A stretch of DNA of 64,000 bases from Liquidambar formosana (GCA_039720395.1 CM077831.1:18096982-18160981); one strand, 5' to 3'. Shown: positions 31,650-44,272, counted from the stretch's first letter. Translations and numbers: made by a program. Notes: generated from the letters alone by a model not told the origin.

Positions 31650-31735
31650 TATTTCAAAAGGCTTTCTCAGCTAAAGGGCTTAGAATGTCCACATTGCCAT
31701 CAAAGACCAAAAAGCCTTGTTCAACTCTCCTTTTA

Positions 31736-32154
31736 GAGTCAGGCTCCTGTTATCACATAAAGTATTTTAAGTTTCTCACTAAGTTTACACTTCTTAAGGT
31801 TTTATGAAAAATATAAAATATTTGTACGAAAAATATTCATGTCATCTATTAGAAAACATCATTCTGAACAACTTTGTAAAAGAAAGTTTTCCAAAATCTA
31901 TCGTTTAAGTAGTGTTTTTGATAATTTTTCATGAAACATTTTATAAAAACTGAAACAAAAATTGTAAATCACCAAAAAGTTCACTTAAATAATAGATTTT
32001 GAAAAATTTTGTCATACAAAATTGTTCAGAATGATGTATTCTAGTAGATAGTGCGACTAGTTTTTCGTAAAAACCTTTCATATTTTTCATAAAATCTTAA
32101 AAAATGTTTAGTGGAAGGTTTAAAGCACTTTATGTGGTAGCAATAGCCTTTCTC
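31736..32154. mobile_element. Mutator-type MITE, worn
   Basis: Left GAGTCAGGCTCCTGTTATCA and right, inverted, GAGAAAGGCTATTGCTACCA share termini and both continue CATAAAGTATTTTAA / CATAAAGTGCTTTAA. CTCCTTTTA and CCTTTTTTA flank it. Interior TTAGAAAACATCATTCTGAA is mirrored by TTCAGAATGATGTATTCTAG. Absent from block A2 at about 36,865. Confidence 0.7.
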
Positions 32155-32784
32155 CCTTTTTTAATACCTTATTTATTTGTTTATTATTTTAAATCCATTC
32201 TTGATTTTGATCAATCGAACAACTTTTTGTTTAAAAGAAACCCAAAACAAGGTTAGGTAACTAGGGTTGGGGGTGGGTGGGGGAGGGACATTTTCAAGTA
32301 ATTAAGTCTTCAAAATCAAAGGGCTATTCTATTCTCCATGACTAATAATCGAATGCCTTCATTTTCCAAGACTGAAAGGCATGCTTTATGATTGTCAAGC
32401 ATTCACCTCGAAAGTGGGGGATACCTCATTTTTCAACTGAGAAAGTATAATGCTCTTACAAGGAAATTAAAGAAGCCAAAACCATGACCATGACCAAATG
32501 AATTTATCAATTTTGCAAAACCAAAGAAGGTTGGACCCCATGTCATGGCTCATGGAAATATTTCAAAAAAGAGGATATTTTCCAAGTATAAGGTCATTCC
32601 GTTACACCATCTTGGCATGCAAATTTTCATTCGCAGCCGTGGACGATCTTATTCAAAGTGATAAACTGTTAATAGAATTTGACTTAGCTGCTGCCATTGA
32701 ATGTGATGAACTTTCAGTGGCAGGTACTTGGCCAACACTAGAAGTTTCTCCAACTCCATCTTTAGAATCTTGGTTTCAACTCTA
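32155..32784 (+). other. Block-A unique part with an unrecognised short ORF
   Basis: A 95-codon frame (32,498-32,785) has no recognisable motif and its counterpart in A2 (about 37,215-37,500) is broken by indels, which argues against a gene. The rest is AT-rich with short G runs. Confidence 0.4.
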
Positions 32785-33000
32785 AGGCCACTGTTTGTTT
32801 AGCTGGAATGGAATGGAATCACATTCCAATTCATTTCAAATAGCGTGTTTGGATGAGGTAATTTAAATGAGAATGGAATCAAATAGCATGTTTGGATAAT
32901 TACTTTAAGTCCGTTTCCATTCTAGCTAGCCTACTTTAAGTATAGAATCAGACTCCATTTCCATCCATTCCATTTCATTCCAACTAAACAAAGATGTCTT
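32785..33000. mobile_element. hAT-type MITE in block A1
   Basis: Left GTTTGTTTAGCTGGAATGGA is mirrored at the right by TTCATTCCAACTAAACAAAG. Interior GAATGGAATCACATTCCAAT and GCGTGTTTGGATGA are typical of GGAATGG-type plant MITEs. The corresponding copy in A2 lies at about 37,518-37,715, so it predates the block duplication. Confidence 0.65.
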
Positions 33001-33129
33001 AAAGGTGTCCAGTAAGTGCACCGTATTAGAGGTTCATTATAGCAATGATTTTGTTGTATATCGATTGAATAAGGAAAACATGAACACAAAGAAAAATGCA
33101 AAATTTATTTATGGATTCTTTGTAGGATA

Positions 33130-33358
33130 ATTATTTTGATGGATCAATTAAATGTAAAACAGGAGCGGTGGAATCAATAATTAGAGATAATTGTGGCTGT
33201 CCAATTATCATACACTCGATGTGGTTAGATGATGATATTACGGTCCCTAATATGGAAACTTGCTCTCTGAAATGGTCTCTTGCTTAGCTAACAGAAAAGA
33301 TATTGGGAATATTTATATAGAAAGTGATGCAAAAATTGTTATTGATAGTCTTTGAAAT
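33130..33358 (+). pseudogene. RNase H-like retroelement fragment (A1)
   Basis: Broken frames read VESIIRDNCGCPIIIHSMW, then, shifted, LANRKDIGNIYIESDAKIVI followed by DSL. This follows the order of the plant RVT_3 RNase H-like domain (GGVIRD..G, then the ESDA..ID core). Stops and at least one frameshift are present. The same piece occurs at about 37,880-38,072 in A2. Confidence 0.6.
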
Positions 33359-33359
33359 T

Positions 33360-33484
33360 GCCAATGGCCCTCAGGGGCATGTCCCATCCCAATAGGGGTT
33401 GCGGGGTCTGTGGAGGTCTTGGTTTTAACTTTGCCTACACGCATGTGTTCTCCAATCATTTGGTGAGAAAAAAAAAAAAAAAAA
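33360..33484 (+). mobile_element. SINE-like retroposon with target duplication
   Basis: About 108 bp starting GCCAATGGCCCTCAGGGGC and ending GGTGAG plus an A tract of about 19, flanked by the 13-bp duplication AGTCTTTGAAATT (33,347-33,359 and 33,485-33,497). It interrupts the RNase H-like fragment. Related bodies with better B boxes (GGTTTCGATCC at 43,258; GGTTTCAGACCC at about 43,040) lie near 43.0-43.6 kb. The matching start is present in A2, so it was there before the block was copied. Confidence 0.7.
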
Positions 33485-33870
33485 AGTCTTTGAAATTTAC
33501 AGAGATGTTGTTAATGTTGAGATGGTAATTTGTAATTAGCTAGGTACATGGATAAGTATTTTAGTAGACATGGTGGTTAATTATGTATTTGGTGAGTACA
33601 TGTATTGGTCATTAGTGTGTTCATGTACTAGTTATTAAGTTTTTTCATGTATGAATTTATGATGATGTATCTATAAGTGTTATATAAAGGATCCTTCCCC
33701 ATACACTGTGTAAGCACACAAACAAGCAAGTGTAAGAAATAAGTATAAGTTGGGTTACAAAATAAGTTTTCTATTTTGAAAATCTCTTGCGGATGTGTGT
33801 ATCATGTATGAGCTTTGTACGACCCTCAAGGTGTACATATCTCTATTTACTTCAAGAGTTTGTGTGTGCC

Positions 33871-34212
33871 CAATAAAGCAACTGATCTGGATTAAACATA
33901 ATTTGATTTGGGATGCAAAATTTCCTATAGATAATTTGGTCCTTCTTTGGGAAGATTTAGTTAAAACCGTCTTGTATTAGATGGTATTTGTTTCTACCCG
34001 GCCAATATAAATAAACAAATAAAGCTGGTCGTCGATCTGTTTCTGTTGGTCCAAATTGCCCATTTTTCCATAATGCGGCAGCACAATATATAAAGGAGGC
34101 TCATTATTTCTGATGTAAGCTTGCCCCAGTTTAAAACGATCCAAGTCTTCATGTCTGTACACAGGCAAAAGAGAAGGATGCGAAGATACACTTGTTGGGA
34201 TCATTCACACAG

Positions 34213-34246
<34 letters not shown>

Positions 34247-34480
34247 TATTTGTAATACGGACTTAATTCATTACCTTCCCACAAACACAAAACTTTCACT
34301 AGCCCGACAACTAATAATAGTTAAGGAAGATCCTAAACTAGCTATATGGGTAATGGTCGTTGCACTCCCACAGGAATAGCCCGAAGTGGCATGGCCTTCT
34401 GCATTGTGAGACCAAACTTTTCACTCATGTCCATATCTTCTGCCTTCATCCCATTTTCAAGCTTCCAATCAATGGAACAC
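33871..34480 (-). repeat. Duplicate of the CYP76 gene's 3' flank and last codons
   Basis: Collinear with 56,385-56,828 and then 57,475-57,620. It shares CTGATCTGGATTAAACATAA, CTGGTCGTCGATCTGTTTCT, CAAATTGC.CATTTT.CCATAATGCGGCAGCA and the gene's 3' end. Identity is roughly 88-92% by eye. The copy lacks the LINE-type insertions that lie between these two parts near the intact gene. A (GA)n run occurs at 34,212-34,243. Confidence 0.85.
34342..34480 (-). pseudogene. CYP76 C-terminal fragment
   Basis: Reads [20 protein letters not shown] ... [18 protein letters not shown] and a TAG stop. This equals the last 45 or so residues of the intact P450 at 57,491 with a few changes. Homology stops upstream at about 34,480, so the heme-binding region is missing. 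It is the remnant of a second CYP76 copy. Confidence 0.85.
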
Positions 34481-36213
34481 AAATTGTAATATATATTCTA
34501 GCAATATGGGATACATCTAATCGTTAATAAAAAAAATTCAAGCAAAATAATTGAGAATTTGAGATTCGTTTAATTAATCGTGGTGCTAAATTTATCTAAG
34601 AAATTTAAGTGATTAATTAAATATAATTAACATGTATATTGATTAATTCCGCTTTTGTATTAAGTAACACACCAGCTAGAGGGTTTGATCATTTAAATTG
34701 ATAAAGATTTATAATAGTAGGTCCTATTCACCCCCTCTAGGACATACACTAGTACCCTAGGGACACTCAATTGTTTAATGGGAAAATTACAATACAATAG
34801 ATCAAAATAAAAGTAATCCTAAAAAAAAAAAAGAAAAAAAAAAGAGAGGCTAAAACTCTCTGATTTCATTCAAAGTAACAATGATGAATTTTAATTCAAG
34901 AAAGAAGGGATTAATGGTCAAATGTTCATTAGATTATTTTAGCTTTTTTTTTTTTGGTGGCGTTTGGGCTCGAGTCCAAATTGGAAAACTTGTGAATCCT
35001 TAAGTCTCTTTTAAAAAACACTTTCAGCCTTAAGTCCAATTAAACACGACCGACAAAGAATTTTTAAATTTAAAATTTTAATTGGCTATTGCTTATAGAA
35101 AAGTATAATCTAAATTTAATTCACCTACCCATACACAGTTGTCTTTCTCTAAAAATAAAGTAAGTAAGAATGGCTGTCAACACTATATGAACAGGGTTGC
35201 CAATACTACATGAAGGGGACCAAATATGGTTACAAAAACTGCTCATTTACACTTTGTGTATCATAGTTGGATGAAGAATTTTATTAAAAAAAATTAGCAA
35301 AAAAAAGAAAAAAAGAAACACTACCACTCCTTGATTTTCATCGTCTATGATTTAGACCCATTTATATTAATTATTGTTTTATTCAAAAGATTCATGTTCT
35401 TCTTGTTATCAATCTCTAGACTATTAATTGTGTCAAACATTTAGACATTCAGTTTTAGCTTCAAAATAAAATAAAATAATTTTAAGCTTATTATAATGCT
35501 CCATAACACCATCAAATAAAATTTTAACATTTCAATGGAATGATTTACTAAACTCAACACTTATGGGCCCTGTTTCGGTAGAACCACTTGGAAGTGTATT
35601 ATGTGTAGGGGATTGGAAATTGGAAACTATCTTTTGCAAGGATGTCATTCAGCCACTTTTCAATGAAATGATTTCCTAAACTCAACATTTATGGACCCTG
35701 TCATGGTAGAACCACTTAGTTACATGTAGGAAATTGGAAACTACCATTTGCAAAGATGTCATCCAACCATTGGAAAAAATAAAAAACAAAAATCTTTTAA
35801 AGTCTAAATGTGTAGATGATTATTATTTTAGTTGAAAAAAAATATGATTAGTCTTTTTGAATTATGTTTTGAGACTATTAAATTAAGAGAGAAGGGGTAG
35901 GTTTAGTACTTTAATGTGAGAAGGGCGTTTAAATGGGATAGGGAAAAAAAAGTGAAAAGTAAAAAGGGTAGAATGGGTATTATAAAATGGTTGATGGCAA
36001 ATCCCCTCTTTTGGCGATTAAAGTCCATTACTACCCTTTTGAATGAAATAAAGAAGGATTTGCCCTATATTTGAAATTACTTTTATTTTGACCCACCATT
36101 TAATCATTCTCCCTTGTTTGATTTGCAGTGCTAGTTTTTAGTTGAGTAAGATCAATGATTAATTAATTTGGCTGTTAGCAATCGGTAGTTTTGAGTGTTT
36201 AGCATGAAGTAAA
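34481..36213. other. Intergenic with a 128-bp tandem duplication
   Basis: Within 35,530-35,785 the segment TCAATGGAATGATTTACTAA ... AAGGATGTCATTCAGCCA is followed by a second version starting TCAATGAAATGATTTCCTAA about 128 bp later. No gene is supported in the stretch. Confidence 0.6.
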
Positions 36214-36310
36214 CCTTTTTTTCTTTGGGTACATTGGGAGGGGTTCGAACCCCTAACTTATCTTACTCCTACCTTTTTCCCTACCTTCTCTCACCACTAG
36301 GCTTGTTAAC
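36214..36310 (-). mobile_element. tRNA-derived SINE with clear Pol III boxes
   Basis: On the minus strand the A box AAGCCTAGTGG (36,304-36,294) and the B box GGTTCGAACCC (about 36,251-36,241) are near-consensus. They are followed by a short body and an A-rich end (CCCAAAGAAAAAAAGG). It is too far from cloverleaf form to be a functional tRNA, and the A-to-B spacing of about 43 bp is longer than in a tRNA without a variable arm. Confidence 0.55.
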
Positions 36311-36389
36311 TTTTTCATTAAACTTGTCACCAAATACTGATTAAACTTTCTTTCTTTTCAAGACATTCCCCAAGACATGTGTAATGCGC

Positions 36390-38170
36390 AAAAATCGAAT
36401 GCTAATCAAAGTAAGACGTGTGTCCAGATTCGGATTTCAACCCAATCCATGTAGTCCAACTCACCCAAGAGCTAGGACTACGTGAGCCCAACCGACTGTC
36501 ATACGAGGAACTGGCCTAAGCGAGCCCAGTTCCAGGAGGCCGGCCGTGCCAATGAACATCAAATTTCCACGACCATATCCAAATCCCTTGCAAAGAAGTA
36601 GCCGTTCTGCGGGCTTAGCTCATCGATGTAGTGCTCCGGTATAGATTTGAGTTTACCTCATTCGCCAGTAAAAATTAATGCACACAATATGGTTCAAAAG
36701 GCTCAAGAAGAACCTTCTGCTGCCAAAGTCACTCAAAATGATTTATTTCTTAAACTTTGAATACTTTTTCTTAGATCAATTTACAATCTTTCAAAAGGCT
36801 TTCTCAGCAAAAGGGCTTAGAATGTCCGCGTTGCCATCAAAACTAAACCAAGAAGAAATGTTCAACTCTCTTTTTTCATCCATTATTATTTTTATTTTTT
36901 TTAGTCCATTCTCGATTTTGATCAATTCAGCAACTTTTTGTTTAGAAGAAACCAAAAACAAGGTTAGGTAACTAGGGTCGGGGTGGGTGGTGGGGGAGGG
37001 ACATTTTCAAATAAGTCTTCAAAATCAAAAGGCAATTATTCTCCATGACTAAATCATCGAATGCCTTCGTTTTCAAAACCTGAAAGGCATGCTTTACGAT
37101 TGTCATGCATTTACCTCGAAAGTGGGGGATATATACCTCATTTTTCAACTGAGAAAATATAGTGCTCTTACAAGGAAATTAAAGAAGCCATGACCATGAC
37201 CATGACCATGACCATGACCAAATGAATTTATCAATTTCGCAAAACCAAAGAAGGTCGCACTCTATGTCATGACTCATTAAAATATTTCAAAAAATGGGAT
37301 ATTTTTCCAAGTAAAAGGTCATTCCGTTACACCATCTTGGCCATGCAAATTTTCATCGGCGACCGTGGCCGACCCCATTCAAAGTGAAACTATTAATAGA
37401 ATTTGAACCTAGCTGCTCGCTGCCGCTGAATGTGACGAACTTTCAGTGCTGGTACCCGGCCAAGACTAGAAGTTAATTTCTCCAACTACATCTTTAGAAT
37501 CTTGGGTTCAACTCTAAGGCCATGTTTGTTTAGTTGGAATGAAATCACATTCCAATTCATTTTAAATAGCGTGTTTGGATGAGATAATTTAAATGGGAAT
37601 GAAATCAAACAGCTTGTTTGGATAGCCATTTTAAGTCTGTTTTCATTCCTCCCTACTTCAAGTGTGAAATCAGATTTAATTCTTATCCATTCCATTCCAA
37701 TTGAACAAAGATGGTCTAAAGGAGTCCAATAATTTCCCAGTATTAGAGGTTCATTACAGCAATGATTCTGTTGTATATCAAATGAATAAGGAAAATATGA
37801 ACAAAAAGAAAAATGCAAAATTTATTTATTGGATTCTTTTTATGATAATTATTTTGATGGATCAATTAAATGTAAAACAGGAGTGATGGAATCAATAATT
37901 AGAGATAATTGTGGTTGACCGGCCTGTTATTATACACTCGATGTGGTTAGATAATAATATCATCCCTAAAATGGAAAGTTGCTCTCGACATGGTCTCTTG
38001 CTTAGCTAAGAGAAAATATATTGGGAATATTTATATAGAAAGTGATGAAAAAATTGTTATTGATAGTCTTTGAAATTGTCAATGGCGTTTATGGGCATGT
38101 CCCATCCCAATAGGGGTGCGGGGTTTGCGGAAATCTTAATTTGAACTCCGCATAAGTGCTTGTGCGGTGG
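36390..38170. repeat. Duplicated block, copy A2
   Basis: The shorter partner of 29,925-33,358. It keeps the hAT-type MITE (about 37,518-37,715), the RNase H-like fragment (about 37,880-38,072) and the start of the SINE-like retroposon, but has empty sites where A1 holds Mutator-type MITEs. It contains an extra (CATGAC)n run at 37,191-37,218. The match ends near 38,130-38,170. Confidence 0.85.
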
Positions 38171-38632
38171 GTGTGTGTGTTTGTTTGTGATGTTGTAGAA
38201 AGCGTATGAAAGAAAAAGGGCACCACCTTTTTCTTAGAAAATACTTGAATCCACGAGCAATAGAGTAACACACTCAAATCCATGAGCAAAAGAATAAAAA
38301 CTCAATAAAGAAATTCTTATTAATCAAAAGTTCAATGATTTGGCCAAGAGGCCTACAACTTAATTTATAGAAAACTTAGTTCTTGCAAAACAAGAAATTA
38401 AATAACAAAATAAGAAATTGCCAAAAATTACCAAAACTAACGAATCCCTTTTTTTTTTTTTTTTTTTGACTTTTTGGCCTTATTAAAGGCTTCATAAAGG
38501 AAAATGATAAGGGGGACCAATTGAGGGGGACAAGTAACGGTGGGACGACTAACACCATTTCTCATTCGTGATTCTTGAATTCAATTCAAATTGTTTTTCC
38601 TTTATTAGATTCCTATTTTTAAGGGATGACGG
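38171..38632. other. Spacer between block A2 and the large LTR element
   Basis: AT-rich, with a T tract at 38,450-38,467 that creates a poly-Lys frame on the other strand. No gene is supported. Confidence 0.5.
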
Positions 38633-39127
38633 TGTTGGGGATAATTGTGGATTTTGTGAAATTCGTCACAGAATATTTATTAAAATTAAATATGAATACA
38701 ACCTATAATACAAATCGAGAAATCACAAATACAATGGAATTGAATACGAATAAATCTCTTAATAATCATAATTTAAATTAACAAAAATCAATACAAGAAA
38801 TATTGAATTAAAATAAAATAAAATGAGTCAGAAGAGCTGGCCTGTGGGAAGGCACATGAGATCACGCTGTCCTAAAGGAACTATCGCCCCCCTACGTACA
38901 GGTGCTGACGGATGATAGAACCTCCAAGATACAACCCTAAAGCTCGCAACTCCCTCTTCTATGGGTACATTCACATGAAAAGTATGGTGAACCCGTCCAC
39001 GATCAGTTACCTGTAACACCAATATATAAAAAAACTTTATACAGCTCTTAGATGATATAGTGGAAAAGGGATTGAGTAGATAATATGAATGTCATCATCA
39101 TCCATGTAGAGAGAAGCCCACTATTTA
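38633..39127 (-). repeat. Large LTR element, left LTR, outer part
   Basis: Matches 53,781-54,273 base for base except scattered transitions. It ends at CCCACTATTTA, where the Helitron begins. Confidence 0.9.
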
Positions 39128-39359
39128 TCTATACTACCTATAAAAAGATGAATGTGAGAAAAACTTTTGATTGACTAATATACCCTTATTTTAATTTTTA
39201 AATACACAACTACCCTTTTGCATATATAAGAAATATAGCAATATAAAATACATACCTTAATAAGAATTCTAAGGAAACTATAATTTGTATAATAATTAAA
39301 TAAAACCAAACCCAAATAGGAATTTTAAAGAAATGGAAACTATAATTCATAAGACCCTA

Positions 39360-39480
39360 ACAATGTCAAACCCTAACGCCTTTTTGTGATCATCGTCCAG
39401 AATCTGTGTTCTAGGGTTTCCCTTTCTCTTCCTTCCTCAGATTTATGTTTGTATGGAGCACACTCGAAAAGACATTGTTC
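39360..39480 (+). promoter_or_regulatory. Telo-box leader, possibly captured from a host gene
   Basis: AAACCCTAAC (39,368) and, 43 bp on, CTAGGGTTTCCC (39,411) followed by a pyrimidine-rich stretch and an ATG frame opening MEHTRKDIVQFFNRMKR. Telo-boxes near the leader are usual in plant ribosomal and translation-related genes. Helitrons often carry such gene fragments. The peptide is not recognised. Confidence 0.35.
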
Positions 39481-39609
39481 AGTTCTTCAATAGGATGAAA
39501 AGAGTCAAACTCAAAGTACTAATTCAAAATGCTTCCACCTCAGATCGGCCCAATAATTTACCAAATTATCTTACTAGGTCTCACCACAAAATGTGAATTC
39601 TCTCTCTCT

Positions 39610-39653
<44 letters not shown>

Positions 39654-41579
39654 ATATATATATATATACTTCCTAGGGTTTCTTTATTATTGTGTTTTAT
39701 GATGGTTGTTCGGATATATTCATGTCACTTATGGCATTATTATAATAGTAGAGTCATGGGAACGTGTTATCCGTGCAACAAGAACCAAGAAAGACAGTCG
39801 TGTTAGATATGAAATCACTATTGAAAATTAATTTATTGTCTGCTTAGATTTTTTTTTTCCTTTTTGCTTCGATGAATTACCAATCGACTATGAAGTACCA
39901 TTCTTAATAGAATTTATTGTGACTCACAGAGGATATGAAATCATTGTTGAAAAGAGATTTTTTGTTTGCTTTGTTTTTGTTGATGCGATGAATTACAAGC
40001 AGACAATAATATAATCCACCATTCTTAAATGAATTTATTGTCTCTTGTTGTTTAAGCTAGCCTTGATTTTGATGCTCTATAGTTTTTATTTGATTGTCTA
40101 CATATTATATCAGTTGTGCATAGAAACATTTCTCGATTGTGATGATCAATGATGTACAAATATGTCACTCTTATGGACAAAAGTACTTAAAAAAACACAG
40201 CATGATCAAGGGGATTTTATACTTTAGGTTGATCTATTATTGGTTTGGAACTTTCTTTTTACGTTATTTTTGTTTATATGGATTTACATGAGTCTTACAC
40301 CCTTATACTATTTATTACTGATATGAAGACAAAAGTTTAATGTCATGGTTTTTACCTTTTAGTTTCGTTCTCCTCTTGTATGGTAAATAAGGAGTTGGGT
40401 TGCTGATTTACCTGCTTTTAATATCTCTAAATGCAATACATGAAAGGAAATATGATTTTTTTTGTTAGTTTTATTTTTTAAGGGGGGTTTCGAAGCCTAT
40501 ATTACCTCGATATCCCTCTCTTAACTTCTTATTGAAGTTTTTGTGATGGTTGATGGAATAGATTCATTTCAGTCATGGCATATATTAATGCTATGAACTA
40601 AGAAGCGCAGACACTTGCTTAGAGGTATCGTGACAATGTTAGACTTGACACGGTACAACGTAAATTCTCTCTCTTCACCTTCTTCTGCGTCTTCTATGTG
40701 CCTTCATTGCGTTTCGTTTCTTCTGGTGCTTTGTCTGGTATGTAGTTTTCAATAAACTTGACTCATATATACAAATTATGTTTAAACATTTAAATCTCTG
40801 CCTGCATAAACATTTAAATCTCTGCCTGCATTGCATGATTAGGCTTTTAAATCTCTATTTGAATTGCAAAATTAGCAAGAAAAAGAAGAGAATCAAAGAT
40901 GAATCAGTTGAATGAAAATAAAAAGACGCATGCTTAAACAAAAACAAATGAAAACCCTTTAAGAGGCCAAAAAAAAAAAAAAAAACCCTTGAATTGCATA
41001 AGTAAAGTTTTGAATAGCACATATAATCTTTGATTATTTTCTAAGGATTTGCATATCAGAAAAAACTTGAATTGTATTATTGAACTTTTAAATTGCTGTT
41101 GTTGCATAATTTTCATATTTTGTTGAGAACTCATATATAATCTCTGATTTTTGTAAATAATCAAGTCAAATTACCAAGAAAAAGAAGAGAATCAAAGATG
41201 ATTCAATTGAAGGAAAATTAAAAAAGAAACAGGCTTGAACAAAAACAAAACAAACCCCCCCCCCAAAAAAAAAACCATTAACGAATGCACAAGAAAAAAA
41301 GAAAATAAAAAGGGAAGGTTTAATTAACCACCAAAAAAAGTCCGTATCAAATCGTGAGGTTCATGAAACTTTGCAATATCTACCTGCAAACCCAAAATAC
41401 CAAACTAAACAAAACAAAACCAAAAAGAACAAAAAGAAAAAAAAAAAACTTAGATCACAACCTCCCCCCCCCCCCCCCCCCCCCCCCCAAAGTTCAAAAT
41501 CATTTAAAAAAATTAAAAAAAAATGTACAAGCCCAAAAAAATAAAATCACAAGCAATGATCCACCACGCATCGACAAAG

Positions 41580-41705
<126 letters not shown>

Positions 41706-42318
41706 CATAGTTTTTTTATTTTATTTTAAATAATGGTAATTTGAGAAAAATGTACAGGACATAACTTAGATAAAAACGCATAGATTGATGATATTTATTG
41801 GTGCAACATTGATCGGTGGCGATCAAGACCCATAGATCTTGCAATTGTCAACCTAAAGACCATCAAGGAAAGCAATCGACGAGGATCCAAACCATATAGG
41901 CAGACCATTAAGGAAACCAATTGACAATCATCGAAAGCATAGACCCAAACATGCGATTATTGGCTAGATGATGGTGAGAGGGAGAGAGAGAGAGAGAAAA
42001 AAAAAATGGGTGAGAGACTGATAAAGAAATAGAGATGAGAGAAAGTTAGAAAGAACGGATTGCAAATTTGCAATCAAAACAAATACATAGAGAATGAGGT
42101 AAAAGAAAAAAAAGGAAAGAGAGATAGAGAATGAGTGAGAAACTAGCTAGAGAAAGAGACACACTGCCTGATAAGGGTGTGTGCGAGAGAGACAGAGACA
42201 ATGGGTTTACCCAAATGTGGATTATTGTAGCAAATGGAGATGACGTAGAGAGAGAGAGGGGGGTAAGTGATAACAAAGCTAGGATCACCTGATCTAATCT
42301 GGATCCGTGATAACGTGG

Positions 42319-42353
<35 letters not shown>

Positions 42354-42697
42354 TAGTTCTGAATTTTTGTGTGAGAAAAAGTTGCTCGGAAAAAATGGAT
42401 GTGGGACATGAGGGGCGGGGCAGGAAAGAGAACCAGCTAAATGACGTTTTAGTTATCACTTCCAAATGTAGTACTAAAAAGAAGATATTGGCAGTTAATT
42501 TGTACCATGTTGACAGTTAATATTTAATAAGTTGACAAACAAACTTAATTTGGCATTATATAAGGAGGCGATTACCAAAAAGTCATCTTCTCATCACAGC
42601 CATCTAGATTCAACTAGGTAGCAACTATCAGAAAAATTTAACATCATGGAGTAAAGTCATGATGCCAACTTACCAAAGCAATACAGAAAAATGAGTA

Positions 42698-42965
42698 CTC
42701 CCTCTATCCCAATAAGGTATGCCAAATTTTTAACTTTTTTTGTCCCAAAATATTTGGCCACTTTAAAAAATCAAATCATATTTTTTTTAAGTTTCTTATG
42801 CCCTTCGTTATTTCAATATTTACTTTAAACACAAAACCAATACAAAAAAGATAAAGGTATTTTTGGAAAGATGGAACTTAATTAATGACAAGTCAATAAA
42901 ATGATTACATTTTCTTAAACTCCGTGCTTTGTCAAACGTAGCCTATCTTTACGGGACGGAAGGAG
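42698..42965. mobile_element. Stowaway MITE
   Basis: Termini CTCCCTCTATCCCAATAAGG and, inverted, CTCCTTCCGTCCCGTAAAGA, flanked by TA on both sides (42,696-42,697 and 42,966-42,967). 268 bp, non-coding. This is the Tc1/mariner-derived Stowaway pattern and lies within the Helitron. Confidence 0.92.
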
Positions 42966-43469
42966 TATTATTTTTTAATGAAAAATCAATGGTCCTTGAG
43001 TTTATTAATCTGTTACTTTAAGGTTTGCAGAAGTCTTTGGTTTCAGACCCTACGTAAGCTATGTGTGTTCTCCTATCGTTTCCCAAATAAAAAAATCATC
43101 AAAAACTAATTTACTCATAACAAAATGAGAACATCCTGATCCCAAAAATACCAGATTTTTAAAAGAAAAAAAAAAAAAAATCCTAAACATGCACATATTA
43201 GGAATATTATTATTTTAATCAAAGACCAATAGAAGTTCTGGATTTGTGTAAGTCTTGGTTTCGATCCCACGTGGAGTATCTGTTTTCTCCTATGTTTTTC
43301 CAATACATATATATCAAAGACTATTGTACTCATAAATAAAATGAGAACCTCCCAATCCCATAAATACTAGAGTTTTTTAAAGGTGGTAGTGTAAGTCTTA
43401 TTAGGAACTTGAGTTAGCTTCTGTGGCATGAATCTACGGGAAGGGTGTAGATTGTAGTATATCATAAAA

Positions 43470-43512
<43 letters not shown>

Positions 43513-43953
43513 TAAAAAAAAATAAAAAAAGAAGATATGCCCGTAGGATTTGCAAAGCCGCGCAAGTCTTAGTTTTGATTTTTGTAAGACTAATGTACTG
43601 ATAATTTGCTATTAAATCTTTTAACTATGACGTAAATATGTTTTGATTGGAGAAAGAGACAAAGAGTGAAAGAGAGAGCCTTTTGTTTCAGCATTGAAAG
43701 TTTCACAAAACCTTCAAAGAACCTATGTATAATGAAGTTTCAAAGATAATTTTAAGCACTATGATTTGGGAAAGATAATGAAAAAAAAAAAATAGTAATC
43801 ATATCAAAAGAAGTAAAGGATTGAGTGATCAAAGTGCTTTCATCTTATGCAAAGGCACGATAAAATTATTAAATTTAAAAAATTATTATCATTATTGAAA
43901 AAAATAATTTAACTAAAAAAAATTCACGTGCAACGCATGTGTGCATCAACTAG

Positions 43954-44272
43954 TAATAGTAAAATGCTGAAATTGTTTTAAGCCAATAAAAGCCGAAAAT
44001 AAGTGTCATAATAGTTCTTATAACAGCCCAATAAATAACATGAAATAAAAGTCCAACGGCTAGTAATGGGCACTCATAAATCATAGAAATTAAGGTCTAA
44101 CGGTCAAATTAAATAAACTCATATAAATAGCCCATTAAGTCATGCGTGCGCCACGTCATGCGCCACATCACGATACGGTCGGCCGGTCCGGGTCGAGGTG
44201 GGCTATGTAGGTGCGCACATGTATGTGGTCCGAAGTTTTAAAGCTTTAAAGAAAATCACATATTTTCTAACA
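43954..44272 (-). repeat. Large LTR element, left LTR, inner part
   Basis: TAATAGTAAAATGCTG ... CATATTTTCTAACA matches 54,274-54,595, continuing the LTR after the Helitron. Confidence 0.9.

Larger units (their letters stand above)
29925..33358. repeat. Duplicated block, copy A1 (with later insertions)
   Basis: Collinear matches to 36,390-38,170. They include GAGCCCAACC.GACTGTCA..GAGGAAC.GGCC, TTAATGCACACARTATGGTTCA, the AAAGGCTTTCTCAGC.AAAGGGCTTAGAATGTCC stretch, GGCATGCTTTA, a hAT-type MITE and an RNase H-like fragment. Identity is roughly 85-90% by eye. A1 is longer because it carries the two Mutator-type MITEs at 30,696 and 31,736, which A2 lacks. Confidence 0.85.

Noticed and set aside
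32498..32785. 95-codon ORF as a host gene
   Set aside because: The duplicate at about 37,215-37,500 is broken by indels and no motif is recognisable.
36241..36304. A functional tRNA gene
   Set aside because: A and B boxes are good but there is no acceptor-stem pairing around them and the spacing is too long; a SINE fits better.
39368..39420. Interstitial telomere repeat
   Set aside because: Only one AAACCCTAA and one inverted TAGGGTTT are present; this is a telo-box promoter pattern, not an array.
42046..42465. 139-codon Ser/Leu-rich minus-strand ORF
   Set aside because: Built on (GA)n runs inside the Helitron, with no family resemblance; a captured leader fragment is possible but not supported.
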